This document shows, in pieces, positions 9,571 through 24,579 of a DNA stretch of 64,000 nt. Positions within the stretch are counted from its first letter, which is position 1. Every line of letters starts with the position of its first letter. A model generated the notes under the pieces. It was not told the origin of the DNA and did no database searches. It saw only the letters and a program-made list of their open reading frames with translations. Origin of the DNA: Thioalkalivibrio sp. ALJ21 (GTDB lineage Bacteria > Pseudomonadota > Gammaproteobacteria > Ectothiorhodospirales > Ectothiorhodospiraceae); contig NZ_KB905155.1 of assembly GCF_000378605.1 (NCBI RefSeq), forward strand, positions 868,001-932,000, given 5' to 3'. The position numbers and the translations under genes are program-made.

Positions 9571-9676
9571 GGGGCTTTGCGGGCAAGCCCGCTCCCACAG
9601 ACTTCAGGGTAGCGCCGGGTAAAAGTCATCGTTCTATCCACTGCCGCCTGTGGGAGCCGCCTTGGCGGCGAAGCCC
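9571..9676. repeat. REP-type inverted pair between convergent pirin and glpK genes
   Basis: The left arm (9571-9600) shares the core GCGGGCAAGCCCGCTCCCAC with the pair at 653-741. The right arm (9647-9676) is a diverged inverted copy reading TGTGGGAGCCGCCTTGGCGG. A 46-bp spacer separates them. The two arms carry different palindromic cores (GCGGGC versus CCGCC type), a variation also seen among Pseudomonas REPs. In this convergent gap it may also act as a bidirectional transcript end. Confidence 0.75.
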
Positions 9677-9714
9677 TTGCCCACGCCAGCCAGCTCCCCC
9701 GGACCACCCGCCCG

Positions 9715-11664
<1,950 letters not shown>

Positions 11665-11668
<4 letters not shown>

Positions 11669-12165
11669 ACGTGCATCAGCCCCGAGGCCGGCTCCAGCAA
11701 CACCACTGCCTGGGCCGCCACACCTTCTCCGCGTCCGGTAAAGCCCAGGCGCTCGGTGGTCGTTGCCTTCACGTTCACCGCACCCGCCGTGAGCCCCAGG
11801 TCCGCGGCGATGTGTTCCTCCATCGCCGCCACATGCGGGGCCATTTTCGGCGCCTGGGCGATTACGGTCGCGTCCACGTTTACCGGGCGCCACCCGGCCT
11901 CCTGGACGCGACGCAGGGTCTCGCGCAGCAGCTTGCGGCTGTCCGCCCCGCGAAAACGCTCGTCGGTATCGGGAAAGTGACGCCCGATATCCCCCAGCCC
12001 CGCGGCCCCGAACAGGGCATCGCAGATCGCGTGCAGCAGGACATCGCCATCGGAATGCGCGACAAAACCGTGATCGAACGGGATGCGCACACCGCCCAGG
12101 ATCAGGTGATCGCCCGGCCCGAAGGCATGCACGTCGAAGCCCTGCCCCACGCGCATGCGACTCAT
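11665..12165 (-). CDS. ispF: 2-C-methyl-D-erythritol 2,4-cyclodiphosphate synthase
   Basis: IspF cyclises CDP-ME-2-phosphate in the MEP isoprenoid pathway. The 166-residue product has the zinc-site segment [10 protein letters not shown] (Asp, His) near the start, then [19 protein letters not shown] and the C-terminal [16 protein letters not shown]. The ATG at 12165 overlaps the ispD stop as ATGA. ispD and ispF are adjacent but not fused, as in E. coli. The MEP product feeds the uppS and hpn genes elsewhere in the window. Confidence 0.96.
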
Positions 12166-12911
12166 GGCCGGAACGCCCCGTCCAGACGCCCCTGCTGCAT
12201 CAGGTACAGCTGGGCCAGTTCCAGATCCTCGGCGCGAGTGATCTTGATGTTCATCATCGAGCCCTCGATCAGACGCGGACGGGCGCCATGCCATTCCATC
12301 GCGCTGGCCTCGTCGGTAACCGGGTGGCCGGCCTCGCGCGCGGCCCGATTAGCCTCCCGCAGCATGCCGAGACGGAACATCTGCGGAGTCAGCGCGCGCC
12401 AGACACGCTCGCGCTCCAGCGTGCGCTCGACCCGCCCGTCCTCGTCACTCCACTTGACTGTGTCGGTGCTGGGCGTGGCCAGCAGACCGCCCACCGGATC
12501 GTCCCGCAGCGATTTCAGCAAATGGTCCAGGTCCGCGCGTGGGAGACAGGGGCGTGCGGCATCGTGCACCAGCACCCAGTCATCGGGGGCCGCCCGTTCC
12601 TGCAGGAAATCGAGCCCGTTCTGGACCGAATCCGCCCGCTCGGCCCCGCCGGCCACGCGAAATAGACGGCCACCCGCCGTCGGCAGGTCCAGCGCGTCCG
12701 GATCCACATCCGGCCCCAGCACCAGCACCACACCGCGAATGCGCGGGTGCTCCAGAAAAATCGACAGGGTATGCGAGAGGATGGTACGTGACCCCAGCGT
12801 CAGGAACTGCTTGGGTCGACCCGATCCCATGCGCCGGCCCACGCCGGCCGCCGGGATCAGGGCCCAGTAGGCGGGTTCCGCAGAGGGATTGTTTGCGTCG
12901 GGATCAGCCAT
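12162..12911 (-). CDS. ispD: 2-C-methyl-D-erythritol 4-phosphate cytidylyltransferase
   Basis: IspD transfers CMP from CTP to MEP. The 249-residue product carries the nucleotidyltransferase motif [18 protein letters not shown], then [11 protein letters not shown] and a C-terminal [10 protein letters not shown] segment, all diagnostic. The start at 12911 overlaps the end of ftsB by 8 bp, and the stop is coupled to ispF. This is the conserved ftsB-ispD-ispF order. Confidence 0.96.
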   Translation of the reverse strand: MADPDANNPSAEPAYWALIPAAGVGRRMGSGRPKQFLTLGSRTILSHTLSIFLEHPRIRGVVLVLGPDVDPDALDLPTAGGRLFRVAGGAERADSVQNGLDFLQERAAPDDWVLVHDAARPCLPRADLDHLLKSLRDDPVGGLLATPSTDTVKWSDEDGRVERTLERERVWRALTPQMFRLGMLREANRAAREAGHPVTDEASAMEWHGARPRLIEGSMMNIKITRAEDLELAQLYLMQQGRLDGAFRP

Positions 12912-13311
12912 CAAACGGATCCTCGGGTGGCAGCGTATCGGTTGCCGGCTCGCGCTCGCGGTCCGGGATCTCGGCGGGGCCCGGGGACACATCCCGCGCC
13001 GGATCCGGCAGCGGCTCCGGCACCGGGCGCCGGTCGTCGTCCTCGCCGACCACAAAGAAGAAGATCTCGTCTTCGCGGATCATGCCCAGGTCGCGGCGGG
13101 CGCGTTCTTCCACCGCATCGGTACCAGTACGCAGGTCCTGCACCTCGGCCTCCAGCGCCTGGTTGCGCTGTTCCAGTTCGGCGTTGACAGCACGCTGCTC
13201 CTCGACCTGCTCTCGCAGGTCGCGCACATCCCGCCAGCTGCCCTCCCCAAGCCACAGCGGCCACTGCAACAGCAGCAGCACCACGGCCAGACCGATCAGC
13301 AACCCGCGCAT
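12904..13311 (-). CDS. ftsB: Cell division protein FtsB with acidic proline-rich tail
   Basis: FtsB is a bitopic divisome protein that forms a coiled coil with FtsL and binds FtsQ. The 135-residue product has one N-terminal membrane helix (about residues 4-22), then a heptad-rich coiled coil to about residue 75, ending in the family segment ERARRDLGMIREDEIFF. About 45 further residues are rich in Pro, Asp and Glu, making it roughly 30 residues longer than the E. coli protein. It sits between eno and ispD as expected. Confidence 0.9.
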   Translation of the reverse strand: MRGLLIGLAVVLLLLQWPLWLGEGSWRDVRDLREQVEEQRAVNAELEQRNQALEAEVQDLRTGTDAVEERARRDLGMIREDEIFFFVVGEDDDRRPVPEPLPDPARDVSPGPAEIPDREREPATDTLPPEDPFDG

Positions 13312-13470
13312 CAGCGATTCCCGCGACCGGCCGCCACGGCCTCCTCGGCCGGCCGCAAGGGAGAGAGTCGAGCTTCCATGCCCGGCATTCTACGGCCCAT
13401 TGGTCGTGGGGCACAGGAACCGCCCCGCAGGCTGCGAACCCGGACCGCAGCAAACGAGGCAACCGCAGAC

Positions 13471-14799
<1,329 letters not shown>

Positions 14800-14831
14800 T
14801 TAAACGAAACTCTAAAGCAAACCTGCGCGAA

Positions 14832-15674
14832 TCAACCCAGCCCGTATTCGGCCTCGGCAAACGGCTGCGCCTTGGCGGCGGCATCCAGCGCCCTGAGCGT
14901 GGTCAGCAGCTCCGCCATGCGTGGCAGTGGCCAGGCATTGGGCCCATCCGAGAGGGCGCGCTCCGGATCCGGATGGGTCTCCATGAACAGACCCGATACC
15001 CCGGAGGCGACGGCCGCCCGCGCCAGCACGGGGACGTATTCGCGCTGTCCACCGGACGTCGCGCCCTGCCCACCCGGCTGCTGGACCGAGTGCGTGGCGT
15101 CGAATACCACAGGGCAACCGGTCTGGCGCATCTGGGCCAGGCCCCGCATGTCCGAAATCAGCGTGTTGTAGCCGAAGGAGACACCGCGTTCGCAGACCAT
15201 GATCTGGTCGTTGCCCGCCTCGCGCGCCTTGTCCACGACATTGCCCATATCCCAGGGCGCCAGGAACTGGCCCTTCTTGATGTTCACCGGGCGTCCCTGG
15301 CGCGCGACGTTCTGGATGAAGTTCGTCTGCCGACACAGGAACGCGGGCGTTTGCAGCACGTCCACCACGGCCGCGACCTCGTCCAGCGGGGTGTCCTCGT
15401 GGACGTCGGTCAGCACCGGGACGCCCAGCTGCTGCTTCACCTGCTCCAGGATGCGCAGGCCCTCTTCCATGCCCGGACCACGGAAACTCTTCGTCGACGA
15501 GCGATTGGCCTTGTCGAACGAGGACTTGTAGATAAACGGGATGCCCAGCTCGTCGGTGATCGCCTTGAGCGTACCCGCGGTCTCCAGGGCCATCGCCTCG
15601 GATTCGATAACGCAGGGGCCGGCAATCAGAAAAAAGGGCCGATCGAGGCCGACTTCAAAACCGCAAAGCTGCAT
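14832..15674 (-). CDS. kdsA: 3-deoxy-8-phosphooctulonate synthase (metal-dependent type)
   Basis: KdsA condenses phosphoenolpyruvate with arabinose-5-phosphate to give KDO-8-phosphate for LPS. The ATG at 15674 gives 280 residues, matching the family. Recognisable segments are [21 protein letters not shown] and [13 protein letters not shown]. The N-terminal block reads AGPCVIESE, with Cys21 where the metal-independent E. coli enzyme has Asn, so this belongs to the metal-dependent class typified by Aquifex. A longer in-frame start upstream is less likely. Confidence 0.94.
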   Translation of the reverse strand: MQLCGFEVGLDRPFFLIAGPCVIESEAMALETAGTLKAITDELGIPFIYKSSFDKANRSSTKSFRGPGMEEGLRILEQVKQQLGVPVLTDVHEDTPLDEVAAVVDVLQTPAFLCRQTNFIQNVARQGRPVNIKKGQFLAPWDMGNVVDKAREAGNDQIMVCERGVSFGYNTLISDMRGLAQMRQTGCPVVFDATHSVQQPGGQGATSGGQREYVPVLARAAVASGVSGLFMETHPDPERALSDGPNAWPLPRMAELLTTLRALDAAAKAQPFAEAEYGLG

Positions 15675-15738
15675 GCAATGTCCTGTCTGGCGGACGCCAC
15701 CCTCCGGGTACGGCCGCAAAGCGCCGTCATACGGCGCG

Positions 15739-17702
<1,964 letters not shown>

Positions 17703-17783
17703 GGGGAACGACGGACCCCCGCCACAAAAGGGCTCACGGGCGGCTGAAATCGGCCGAAATGCTACCAGAGAGCCCCTCTCGGC

Positions 17784-19460
17784 TCAATCAACTGCGGCAT
17801 CGCGAAGCGCACTTTGCGCATTAGGCGGAAGAGGTCGGAACGCGACCAGCGTCATATCGTCGCGCCGTGGTTCACCGCCGCGATAATCCTCCAGTACGCG
17901 GACCACGGAATCGATCTTGGCGGCCAGGTCACGCGGGGACTTTTCCGCCAGCACATGGCGCAGGCGCCGGCGCCCGAACAGCCGCGGCGGCTCGCCCCCC
18001 ACATGGTCGTGGGCGCCGTCGGTAATCAGGAAGAATTCCATGCCGGGCTCCACCGACACTACGTGGTCCACCGGCTGCGCGGGCTCCAGGCTGCGATACC
18101 CCAGCCCTCCGCGCACGCCGCGAATCTCTTCCACCTGTCCCGCACGATCCATGATCAGCGGCAGCCCCACGCCGGCAAAGGTCAGCGTCCGGGCATCCGG
18201 GTCATAGACGCACACGGCCGCCTCCAGTCCGTCGTCGGAATCCGAGTCCTGACCGTCCTGGCGCAGGCGCGAGCGCACCAGCCGATCCATCTCGCGCAGG
18301 ATTGCCGACGGCTCCAGGAGCCGGTGCTCATGCAGGATGCGATCCAGCGCCGAGGCCAGCACCAGGGTAATGAACGCCCCGGGGACGCCATGCCCGGTGC
18401 AGTCCGCGGCCACCAGTACACTGCGCCCGTCGATGGCCTCCAGCCAGAAGTAGTCGCCCCCGACCAGGTGCAGCGGCTCCCAGTAGACCTGCACCTCGTC
18501 CAGGTGACCGTCCAGGGCGTGCTTGTCCGGGAGCATCGCGGTCTGGATGCGCCGCGCATAGCGGATGCTCTCCACCACGAGGCGGTTGCTGCGCTCGAGC
18601 TCGCGGTTGGCCTCGTCCACGCGCGCGAGCGCGCGCTCCGTTTCCAGCTTCTCGGCCTCCAGCTCGCGGGTACGCTCGACCACACGGCGCTCCAGGTCCT
18701 CGTTCAGGGCCTTCAGCTCGCCACGCGCGCCATCGCGGGCATCGAGGCCCTGCTGAAATGCGTTCAGGAGGCGATCAAGCGAGCGGTCCAGGGCGCCGAG
18801 CTCGTCATTCGCATGATGGCCCATGCGGGGCCGTGGCCACTGGGCCGGGCGGTCGGGATCGGTACCTGCGACGGCGCGGGAGATGCGCAGCATCGGGCGC
18901 AGCATCAGGCCATAGAACAGCAGCACGACGACCAGCGAGACGATCACCGCCTGTACCACGCTGGTGATCACGCTATTGCGCAGGCGCTCGACCAGGGCTG
19001 CAGCCAGCACATCGGGGGCGAGCTCCACACGCAGCGTGCCCACCGCGCCATTGGTCTCGCGCAGGTCCGGGTGGAGCAGTTCGCGCTCGTGCTGGCGATC
19101 CGCCCCGAACAGGCGCTCCCCAAGCCAGGAGGCACCGCCTCCCTCGCGTTCCACCTCGGCCAGGGTGCGCCCGAAGTCGTCGAGGATCTCGGCGCGGTGG
19201 ATCTCGTCAAAGGCCTGCAGACCCGCCACCAGGGACTCCGCCTGATCGGCATTCAACTGATAGGCCGCCTCGGCCGCGGGAGGGGCCACCAGCCGTTGCA
19301 GCCGTTCGATCTGTTCCAGGGTGTCCGCGCGAAAGGCGCGCGAGTCGGCCGCGATCACGTAGGCGCTCGCCAGCAGGCTGAGCGCCAGCGCAACCAGCAG
19401 GGTCGCGAGCGCCAGCTTCGCGACCAGGCTGCGGCTGCGCGCCGGGCCGGACTCTGTCAT
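17784..19460 (-). CDS. siaA: SiaA-like membrane PP2C/SpoIIE phosphatase
   Basis: The 558-residue protein has a membrane helix near residues 15-37, a periplasmic region to about 165, a second helix near 165-190, a HAMP-like linker, a coiled coil and a C-terminal SpoIIE-type phosphatase. Metal-site blocks are intact: VGGDYFW, ADCTGHGVPGAFITL, LITDGAHD and RRDDMTL. In Pseudomonas aeruginosa, SiaA dephosphorylates SiaC, which then activates the cyclase SiaD. Here siaA is the last gene, its ATG overlapping the siaD stop as ATGA. The function is inferred from domain set and operon content. Confidence 0.87.
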   Translation of the reverse strand: MTESGPARSRSLVAKLALATLLVALALSLLASAYVIAADSRAFRADTLEQIERLQRLVAPPAAEAAYQLNADQAESLVAGLQAFDEIHRAEILDDFGRTLAEVEREGGGASWLGERLFGADRQHERELLHPDLRETNGAVGTLRVELAPDVLAAALVERLRNSVITSVVQAVIVSLVVVLLFYGLMLRPMLRISRAVAGTDPDRPAQWPRPRMGHHANDELGALDRSLDRLLNAFQQGLDARDGARGELKALNEDLERRVVERTRELEAEKLETERALARVDEANRELERSNRLVVESIRYARRIQTAMLPDKHALDGHLDEVQVYWEPLHLVGGDYFWLEAIDGRSVLVAADCTGHGVPGAFITLVLASALDRILHEHRLLEPSAILREMDRLVRSRLRQDGQDSDSDDGLEAAVCVYDPDARTLTFAGVGLPLIMDRAGQVEEIRGVRGGLGYRSLEPAQPVDHVVSVEPGMEFFLITDGAHDHVGGEPPRLFGRRRLRHVLAEKSPRDLAAKIDSVVRVLEDYRGGEPRRDDMTLVAFRPLPPNAQSALRDAAVD

Positions 19461-20329
19461 ACAGGCTCGCCGTGGAACTGGACCTCGACGCGGTTACGGC
19501 CTTCGTTCTTCGCGCGGTAAAGCAGATCATCCGCCGCCGCGACCAGCGCCCCCGCATCCGGCCAGCGCTCGGTCGTCACCACCAGACCGATCGAGACCTC
19601 CAGATGCAGCGGCTCGCCCTTCCAGCGCGGGATCGTCTGCTCGACACTGGTGCGAATGCGCTCTGCAAGAGTCATGGCGGCGTCGAGATCGAGATCTGCC
19701 GCCACCACCAGAAACTCCTCGCCCCCCATGCGCCCAGCGTACTGATCGGCACCGAGCTCGCCGCGCAGGATCTCGGCGAAGCTCTGCAGGGCGTAATCCC
19801 CGGCGGCATGGCCATGGGTGTCATTCAGGGTTTTGAAGTCGTCGAGGTCGAGCATCATCACGGCGAGCGAGCGGGCCTGATCGCCCACCGTTTCGGCCAG
19901 CCCCTCGACACAGTCCATTACCCGGCGCCGCGAGAACAGCCCGGTCAGGGCATCCTCCAGCGCCAGGCGCTCGAGCTCGGCCGTCAGGCGCTCGCGCTCG
20001 CGCACCTCGTCTGACAGTGCACAGTTGAGCTGTTCCAGGTGCGTGGCCTGCTCACGCAGCTGACGGTTCGCGGCCTGCAGGTCCAGCTGCATGCGATCGC
20101 TCATGCGCATCATGCGGCGCTGAACGCGGTAACTCTCTGAATAGGCCTTGGCCAGCATGCGCACGCCTTCGGCTACATCATCCAGCGCCTCGAGCATCTG
20201 CTCGGAGCGCTGCATGATCTGTTTTTCCTGCTCGAACAGGGAGAAGTCGGCAAGCGCTTCCGAATCGTCACCGTCGCGTGAAGTCGGTGGCAAAGGCACG
20301 GGCTGATTGGGGTCGTGAGAGAATTTCAT
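19457..20329 (-). CDS. siaD: SiaD-like diguanylate cyclase
   Basis: This cytoplasmic GGDEF protein has an N-terminal helical stalk (about residues 25-125) and a C-terminal cyclase domain with DLDDFKTLNDTHGHAAGD and the active motif RMGGEEF. The residues where the RxxD inhibitory site would stand, four residues ending five before GGEEF, read GADQ, so product inhibition at that site is not expected. The stalk fits activation by SiaC binding. The ATG at 20329 overlaps the siaC stop as ATGA; an in-frame GTG at 20341 is a less attractive alternative. Product 290 residues. Confidence 0.88.
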   Translation of the reverse strand: MKFSHDPNQPVPLPPTSRDGDDSEALADFSLFEQEKQIMQRSEQMLEALDDVAEGVRMLAKAYSESYRVQRRMMRMSDRMQLDLQAANRQLREQATHLEQLNCALSDEVRERERLTAELERLALEDALTGLFSRRRVMDCVEGLAETVGDQARSLAVMMLDLDDFKTLNDTHGHAAGDYALQSFAEILRGELGADQYAGRMGGEEFLVVAADLDLDAAMTLAERIRTSVEQTIPRWKGEPLHLEVSIGLVVTTERWPDAGALVAAADDLLYRAKNEGRNRVEVQFHGEPV

Positions 20330-20718
20330 GATGTCGGGCACATGCGGTAGTCAGCGTGCGCGAAGTCCTCGGAAAAGTCCTCGCCGAATTCTTCCATCGT
20401 CTCGTCGTCTTCGTGGTAGCACCAGTTGATCCGCACGTTGATACCAGCCTCGGCGGCCTCTTCGAGGATCTGAAAGAGGTTCATCAGCGCCTTCGCGGTC
20501 GAGCTGTTGAAGTAGATCATCTCGACGCTGAACTCCAGCGACTCGCTGGCCCGCTCCTCGACCGCCTGTCGCAGGCCCTGGGTCAGGGGTCCATAGAAGC
20601 TCGCGGCGTCTTCCGGGTAGGACTCGCCGGCAATGCGGTATTGCCCCGCCGCGAAATCGAACAGGACCTCCGGGGTGCGGTCCGTTGCCTCGTGTCGAAT
20701 GGGGTCCAGTGCTGCCAT
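20326..20718 (-). CDS. siaC: SiaC-like phospho-switch protein (DUF1987)
   Basis: The 130-residue protein matches the SiaC/DUF1987 family, small anti-sigma-antagonist-like switches. The segment MIYFNSSTAKALMNLF (residues 67-82) contains the conserved phosphorylatable Thr, here Thr74. In P. aeruginosa unphosphorylated SiaC binds and activates SiaD; SiaB phosphorylates it and SiaA removes the phosphate. It lies between siaB and siaD with overlapping starts on both sides. The C-terminus is strongly acidic. Confidence 0.86.
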   Translation of the reverse strand: MAALDPIRHEATDRTPEVLFDFAAGQYRIAGESYPEDAASFYGPLTQGLRQAVEERASESLEFSVEMIYFNSSTAKALMNLFQILEEAAEAGINVRINWCYHEDDETMEEFGEDFSEDFAHADYRMCPTS

Positions 20719-21311
20719 CAGATGTAGGCCTTCAGTACAAAGTAGGAATACGCGTCGGAGAGGTGCTCGAAGTCGAACTGGATCGGCTCGCTGGCTCGGC
20801 GTGCGATCTCGATCAGCCCGATGCTGCCCCCCTTGCTGCCCTCGTCCGGCGGCTCGCGCAGCTTCTCCTTGTAGAAGCGCCGCAGGGCCTCCGGGTCCAT
20901 GCCCTGCAGTTCGCTGAGCCGGCCGCCGAGAGTATCGGCGTCTTCGCGGGCGATGATATTGCCGCAGATCACGAAAAATCGGCCTTTTTCGGAGCCGACC
21001 GTAATCATGCCGGAGCTCAGCTCAACCGGGGGCTCCGCCGCGTGCTCGATCCGTTCGGCCGAGTAGCGAATGATGTTCTGCACCTGCTCGACGAACACCG
21101 AGAACACCCGGTTTACGGTCTTGTTGTCCGTCGACTCCAGCCGGATCTTCTGGCGCAGGGCGTCGCCCAGCGCTTTCAGGATGCCTTCGGAGATATAGCC
21201 GGTGAACGAAAAGATGATGCCGCGCCGAGTCATGTTGCGCTGAAAATCCAGCACCTCCTCGGCGATCAGGCCCCCGCGATCCGCTTCGCGCTGCGTGGCG
21301 AACTCAGTCAT
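20718..21311 (-). CDS. siaB: SiaB-like kinase of SiaC (DUF6272)
   Basis: The 197-residue product resembles SiaB, a GHKL-fold protein that phosphorylates SiaC. Visible features are the N-terminal RRGIIFSFTGYISEGIL, the helix VFVEQVQNIIRYSAER, where an N-box-like Asn sits (QNIIRYS), and the G-rich SKGGSIGLIEIARR. The ATG at 21311 overlaps the upstream gene by 8 bp, and the stop overlaps siaC as TGATG. Together with siaA, siaC and siaD it makes a complete Sia switch, though in a different order from Pseudomonas. Confidence 0.82.
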   Translation of the reverse strand: MTEFATQREADRGGLIAEEVLDFQRNMTRRGIIFSFTGYISEGILKALGDALRQKIRLESTDNKTVNRVFSVFVEQVQNIIRYSAERIEHAAEPPVELSSGMITVGSEKGRFFVICGNIIAREDADTLGGRLSELQGMDPEALRRFYKEKLREPPDEGSKGGSIGLIEIARRASEPIQFDFEHLSDAYSYFVLKAYI

Positions 21312-22068
21312 TCGGGTCTCCGTTACGTTCGAGCACGTCGCTGACGATCGCTGCATAGCGACCGTCCTCGCGCATGGCATCCAGCGCGCCCTGGAGGCGG
21401 TCCAGGCGATCGCGATCGGTATCCGGGTGGCAGGCGAGCGACATCACCGTGTCGTTGAATGCAAACAGCGAGCGCAGCTCTCCGATCTCTTCAAGGCGCG
21501 CGTACCAGGGTGCGAGGTGCTCGCCGCTGACCCAGACGTCAATCCGGTCGGCCGCGAGCTTGCGCGCGTTCAGGCGGTCATTGGGGGCGGTATCGACCTC
21601 AATCCCTCGCGCCTCGACATACAACGCGACGGCATCGTCGCGATAACCACCCACTCGATAGTCGTGAAGGTCTTCGAGTGCTTGCGCCGCGACGTCGGAA
21701 CCCGCAAGGGCATAGGCATGCCACTGATTCTCCACCAGCGGGCCCACCCACTCGAAGAGCTCTTCGCGTTCCGGAGTCCGCGTCGTGGAGAACACGCAGG
21801 TATCGGGGTTCGACTGCGCCTCGGCGTAGGCACGACTCCAGGGCAGCAACCGGATCTCCGCCTCGATCCCGGTCTCCTCGAGCAGCTGGCTCATCACACG
21901 CACAGAGATACCGTCGAGCTCGCCATCCGGCGTCTCGAAGTTGAATGGCGGATAACTCTCGGTGGCCAGGTTGAGGGTTCCGCCCTGTGCCGTTGCCATA
22001 CCCAGCAACGCGAGCACACAAGCGATACCCTGGACATACCCCCCGGTCTGCCGGCTGATGGTTCTCAC
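21304..22068 (-). CDS. Periplasmic amino-acid-type solute-binding protein heading the Sia operon
   Basis: The product is a family 3 type solute-binding protein with a signal peptide and the opening block LNLATESYPPFNFETPDGEL. No transporter genes are adjacent. The GTG at 22068 gives a clean signal peptide (MRTISRQ, hydrophobic core, cleavage near ATAQG) and 254 residues. The first in-frame ATG at 22101 falls inside the predicted -10 of the operon promoter. Being co-translated with siaB, it may sense a ligand for the SiaA phosphatase rather than feed a permease; that is inference. Confidence 0.78.
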   Translation of the reverse strand: MRTISRQTGGYVQGIACVLALLGMATAQGGTLNLATESYPPFNFETPDGELDGISVRVMSQLLEETGIEAEIRLLPWSRAYAEAQSNPDTCVFSTTRTPEREELFEWVGPLVENQWHAYALAGSDVAAQALEDLHDYRVGGYRDDAVALYVEARGIEVDTAPNDRLNARKLAADRIDVWVSGEHLAPWYARLEEIGELRSLFAFNDTVMSLACHPDTDRDRLDRLQGALDAMREDGRYAAIVSDVLERNGDPND

Positions 22069-22100
22069 ACCCCAGCCCCTCAAAAGTATGACGAAGTTCA

Positions 22101-22129
22101 AGCATTGGCTTTTCCGCTCGCCCCGTCAA
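22101..22129 (-). promoter_or_regulatory. Candidate sigma-70 promoter of the Sia operon
   Basis: On the minus strand TTGACG (22124-22129) is followed after 17 bp by AATGCT (22101-22106). The -35 is good and the -10 mediocre. Transcription would start near 22094, upstream of the GTG start at 22068. A dedicated promoter agrees with this operon being an insertion into the tilS-pyrG region. Confidence 0.4.
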
Positions 22130-22183
22130 CTGTAAGGTGACTACAGGTTTTGGACGGATCACCATCCATCATACCAGCCACTT

Positions 22184-23416
22184 TCAGGGACTCAGGTCTC
22201 CATCCGACCAGAGAATTGCCACGACGAGCCCATCCGCCTGCCGCCTGATCAACGGCAGATGCTCGCGCTCCCATGGCGGGATCCCCCGCTCCTGAAGCCG
22301 CTTTTTCAAGGGTCGGCGGCCAGCTGGCGTCACCACGGTCTCCCCGCCGCGGCGAAAACCGACCTCCAGCGCCTCCTGTGCGTCCACACCCAGGGCCACC
22401 AGCGCGGCGCGCTCCAGCACGCGACCATCCGGGAGTGTCAGACGCGCATGCCCCGACGGCCAGGAAATTACGTCCCCTGGCGCGGCTGGTTTCGCATCCG
22501 GGGCTTCGGCGTAAATCGTTCCGCGATAAACGCCCATCCAGCCATCCGCCCAGCGCAGCTCCGGATTCCGATCCGGCCCGTGGACCTCCAGTTGTCGACA
22601 GAACTCCTCCAGCCGCGCATGGCCCGGTGGTCGCAGGCCCTGTGCGCGCAGCCAGGCCCGCAATCGCGCCCGCCGAGCGGGCCGAGCCAGCTCGGCCAGC
22701 GAGGCCAGCTCGAGCGAGTCTTTGTCCGGAACGCGTTCATCCTCCAGGCCCTCCAGACGGTCGACGACCTCCCGCTGCCAGCGCGCGCAGCGCGTCAGGG
22801 AGGCGTAAACGGGGAAGCGCTCCGCCAGACGCGGGAGGATTTCGTGGCGCAGAAAATTGCGATCGAAGCGAGTGTCGTCATTGCTTGGGTCGTGGTACCA
22901 GTCGAGGTCTGCCACTCGCGCATAGTCCGCGATGGCCTCGCCGGGGACCTCCAGCAACGGACGCCCCAGCCAGGTATCCCCTTCGCGACGCATGGCCCGC
23001 ATGCCCTGAAGGCCTTCCGGCCCGCTCCCGCGCAGCGCGGCAAGCAGGAAGGTCTCGGCCTGGTCGTCGGCATGCTGGGCGGTCAGGATCAGGTCCTGCT
23101 CGCCGAGGCCCTCGCGCAGAGCCGTATAACGCGCACGGCGCGCCGCGGCTTCCGGCCCCTCGGAGGCATCATCAAGAATGGTCACCTTGCATACGGTCAG
23201 CGGTACATCCAGCGCCTCGGCAACGCGAACACAGAACGCTGCCTGCGCATCGGCATCCGGTCGCAGACCGTGATTCACGTGCCAGGCCTCAAGGCCTCGG
23301 GGACGCAGATGGGCGAGCGCATGCAGCAATACGGAGGAATCGCGACCGCCGCTGAAGGCAACCCGCAGGGAAGTAGCACCGGGGTGATCCTGCAAAAAGG
23401 CCCCAACAGCGGCCAT
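22184..23416 (-). CDS. tilS: tRNA(Ile)-lysidine synthase
   Basis: TilS ligates lysine to C34 of the CAU-anticodon tRNA-Ile, so that it decodes AUA. The product has the N-type ATP pyrophosphatase loop FSGGRDSS (residues 21-28), then WHVNHGLRPDAD and TAQHADDQAETFLL, and a C-terminal domain with GRRPLKKRLQERGIPPWER. The ATG at 23416 gives 410 residues and the family N-terminus. An in-frame GTG at 23479 would overlap accA and lacks a Shine-Dalgarno. In many relatives pyrG comes next; here the Sia operon intervenes. Confidence 0.93.
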   Translation of the reverse strand: MAAVGAFLQDHPGATSLRVAFSGGRDSSVLLHALAHLRPRGLEAWHVNHGLRPDADAQAAFCVRVAEALDVPLTVCKVTILDDASEGPEAAARRARYTALREGLGEQDLILTAQHADDQAETFLLAALRGSGPEGLQGMRAMRREGDTWLGRPLLEVPGEAIADYARVADLDWYHDPSNDDTRFDRNFLRHEILPRLAERFPVYASLTRCARWQREVVDRLEGLEDERVPDKDSLELASLAELARPARRARLRAWLRAQGLRPPGHARLEEFCRQLEVHGPDRNPELRWADGWMGVYRGTIYAEAPDAKPAAPGDVISWPSGHARLTLPDGRVLERAALVALGVDAQEALEVGFRRGGETVVTPAGRRPLKKRLQERGIPPWEREHLPLIRRQADGLVVAILWSDGDLSP

Positions 23417-23453
23417 CACCGGGTGGGCGCGATCCGGCCCCCGGCCCGGTGTC

Positions 23454-24419
<966 letters not shown>

Positions 24420-24579
24420 GCAGGGTCCCGCGTCGGAAAGATGGGCGTCAGGCGCGGAATTGTAACCAATTACCCCGCACTTCGCTGCCCGTTCGAGACC
24501 GGCCAAAACGGTTAGGCAACAATATGCGCTGGCTCAGGGCTACTGATCACAACGCCCGATATCGTAGAAGCCGACAGAA

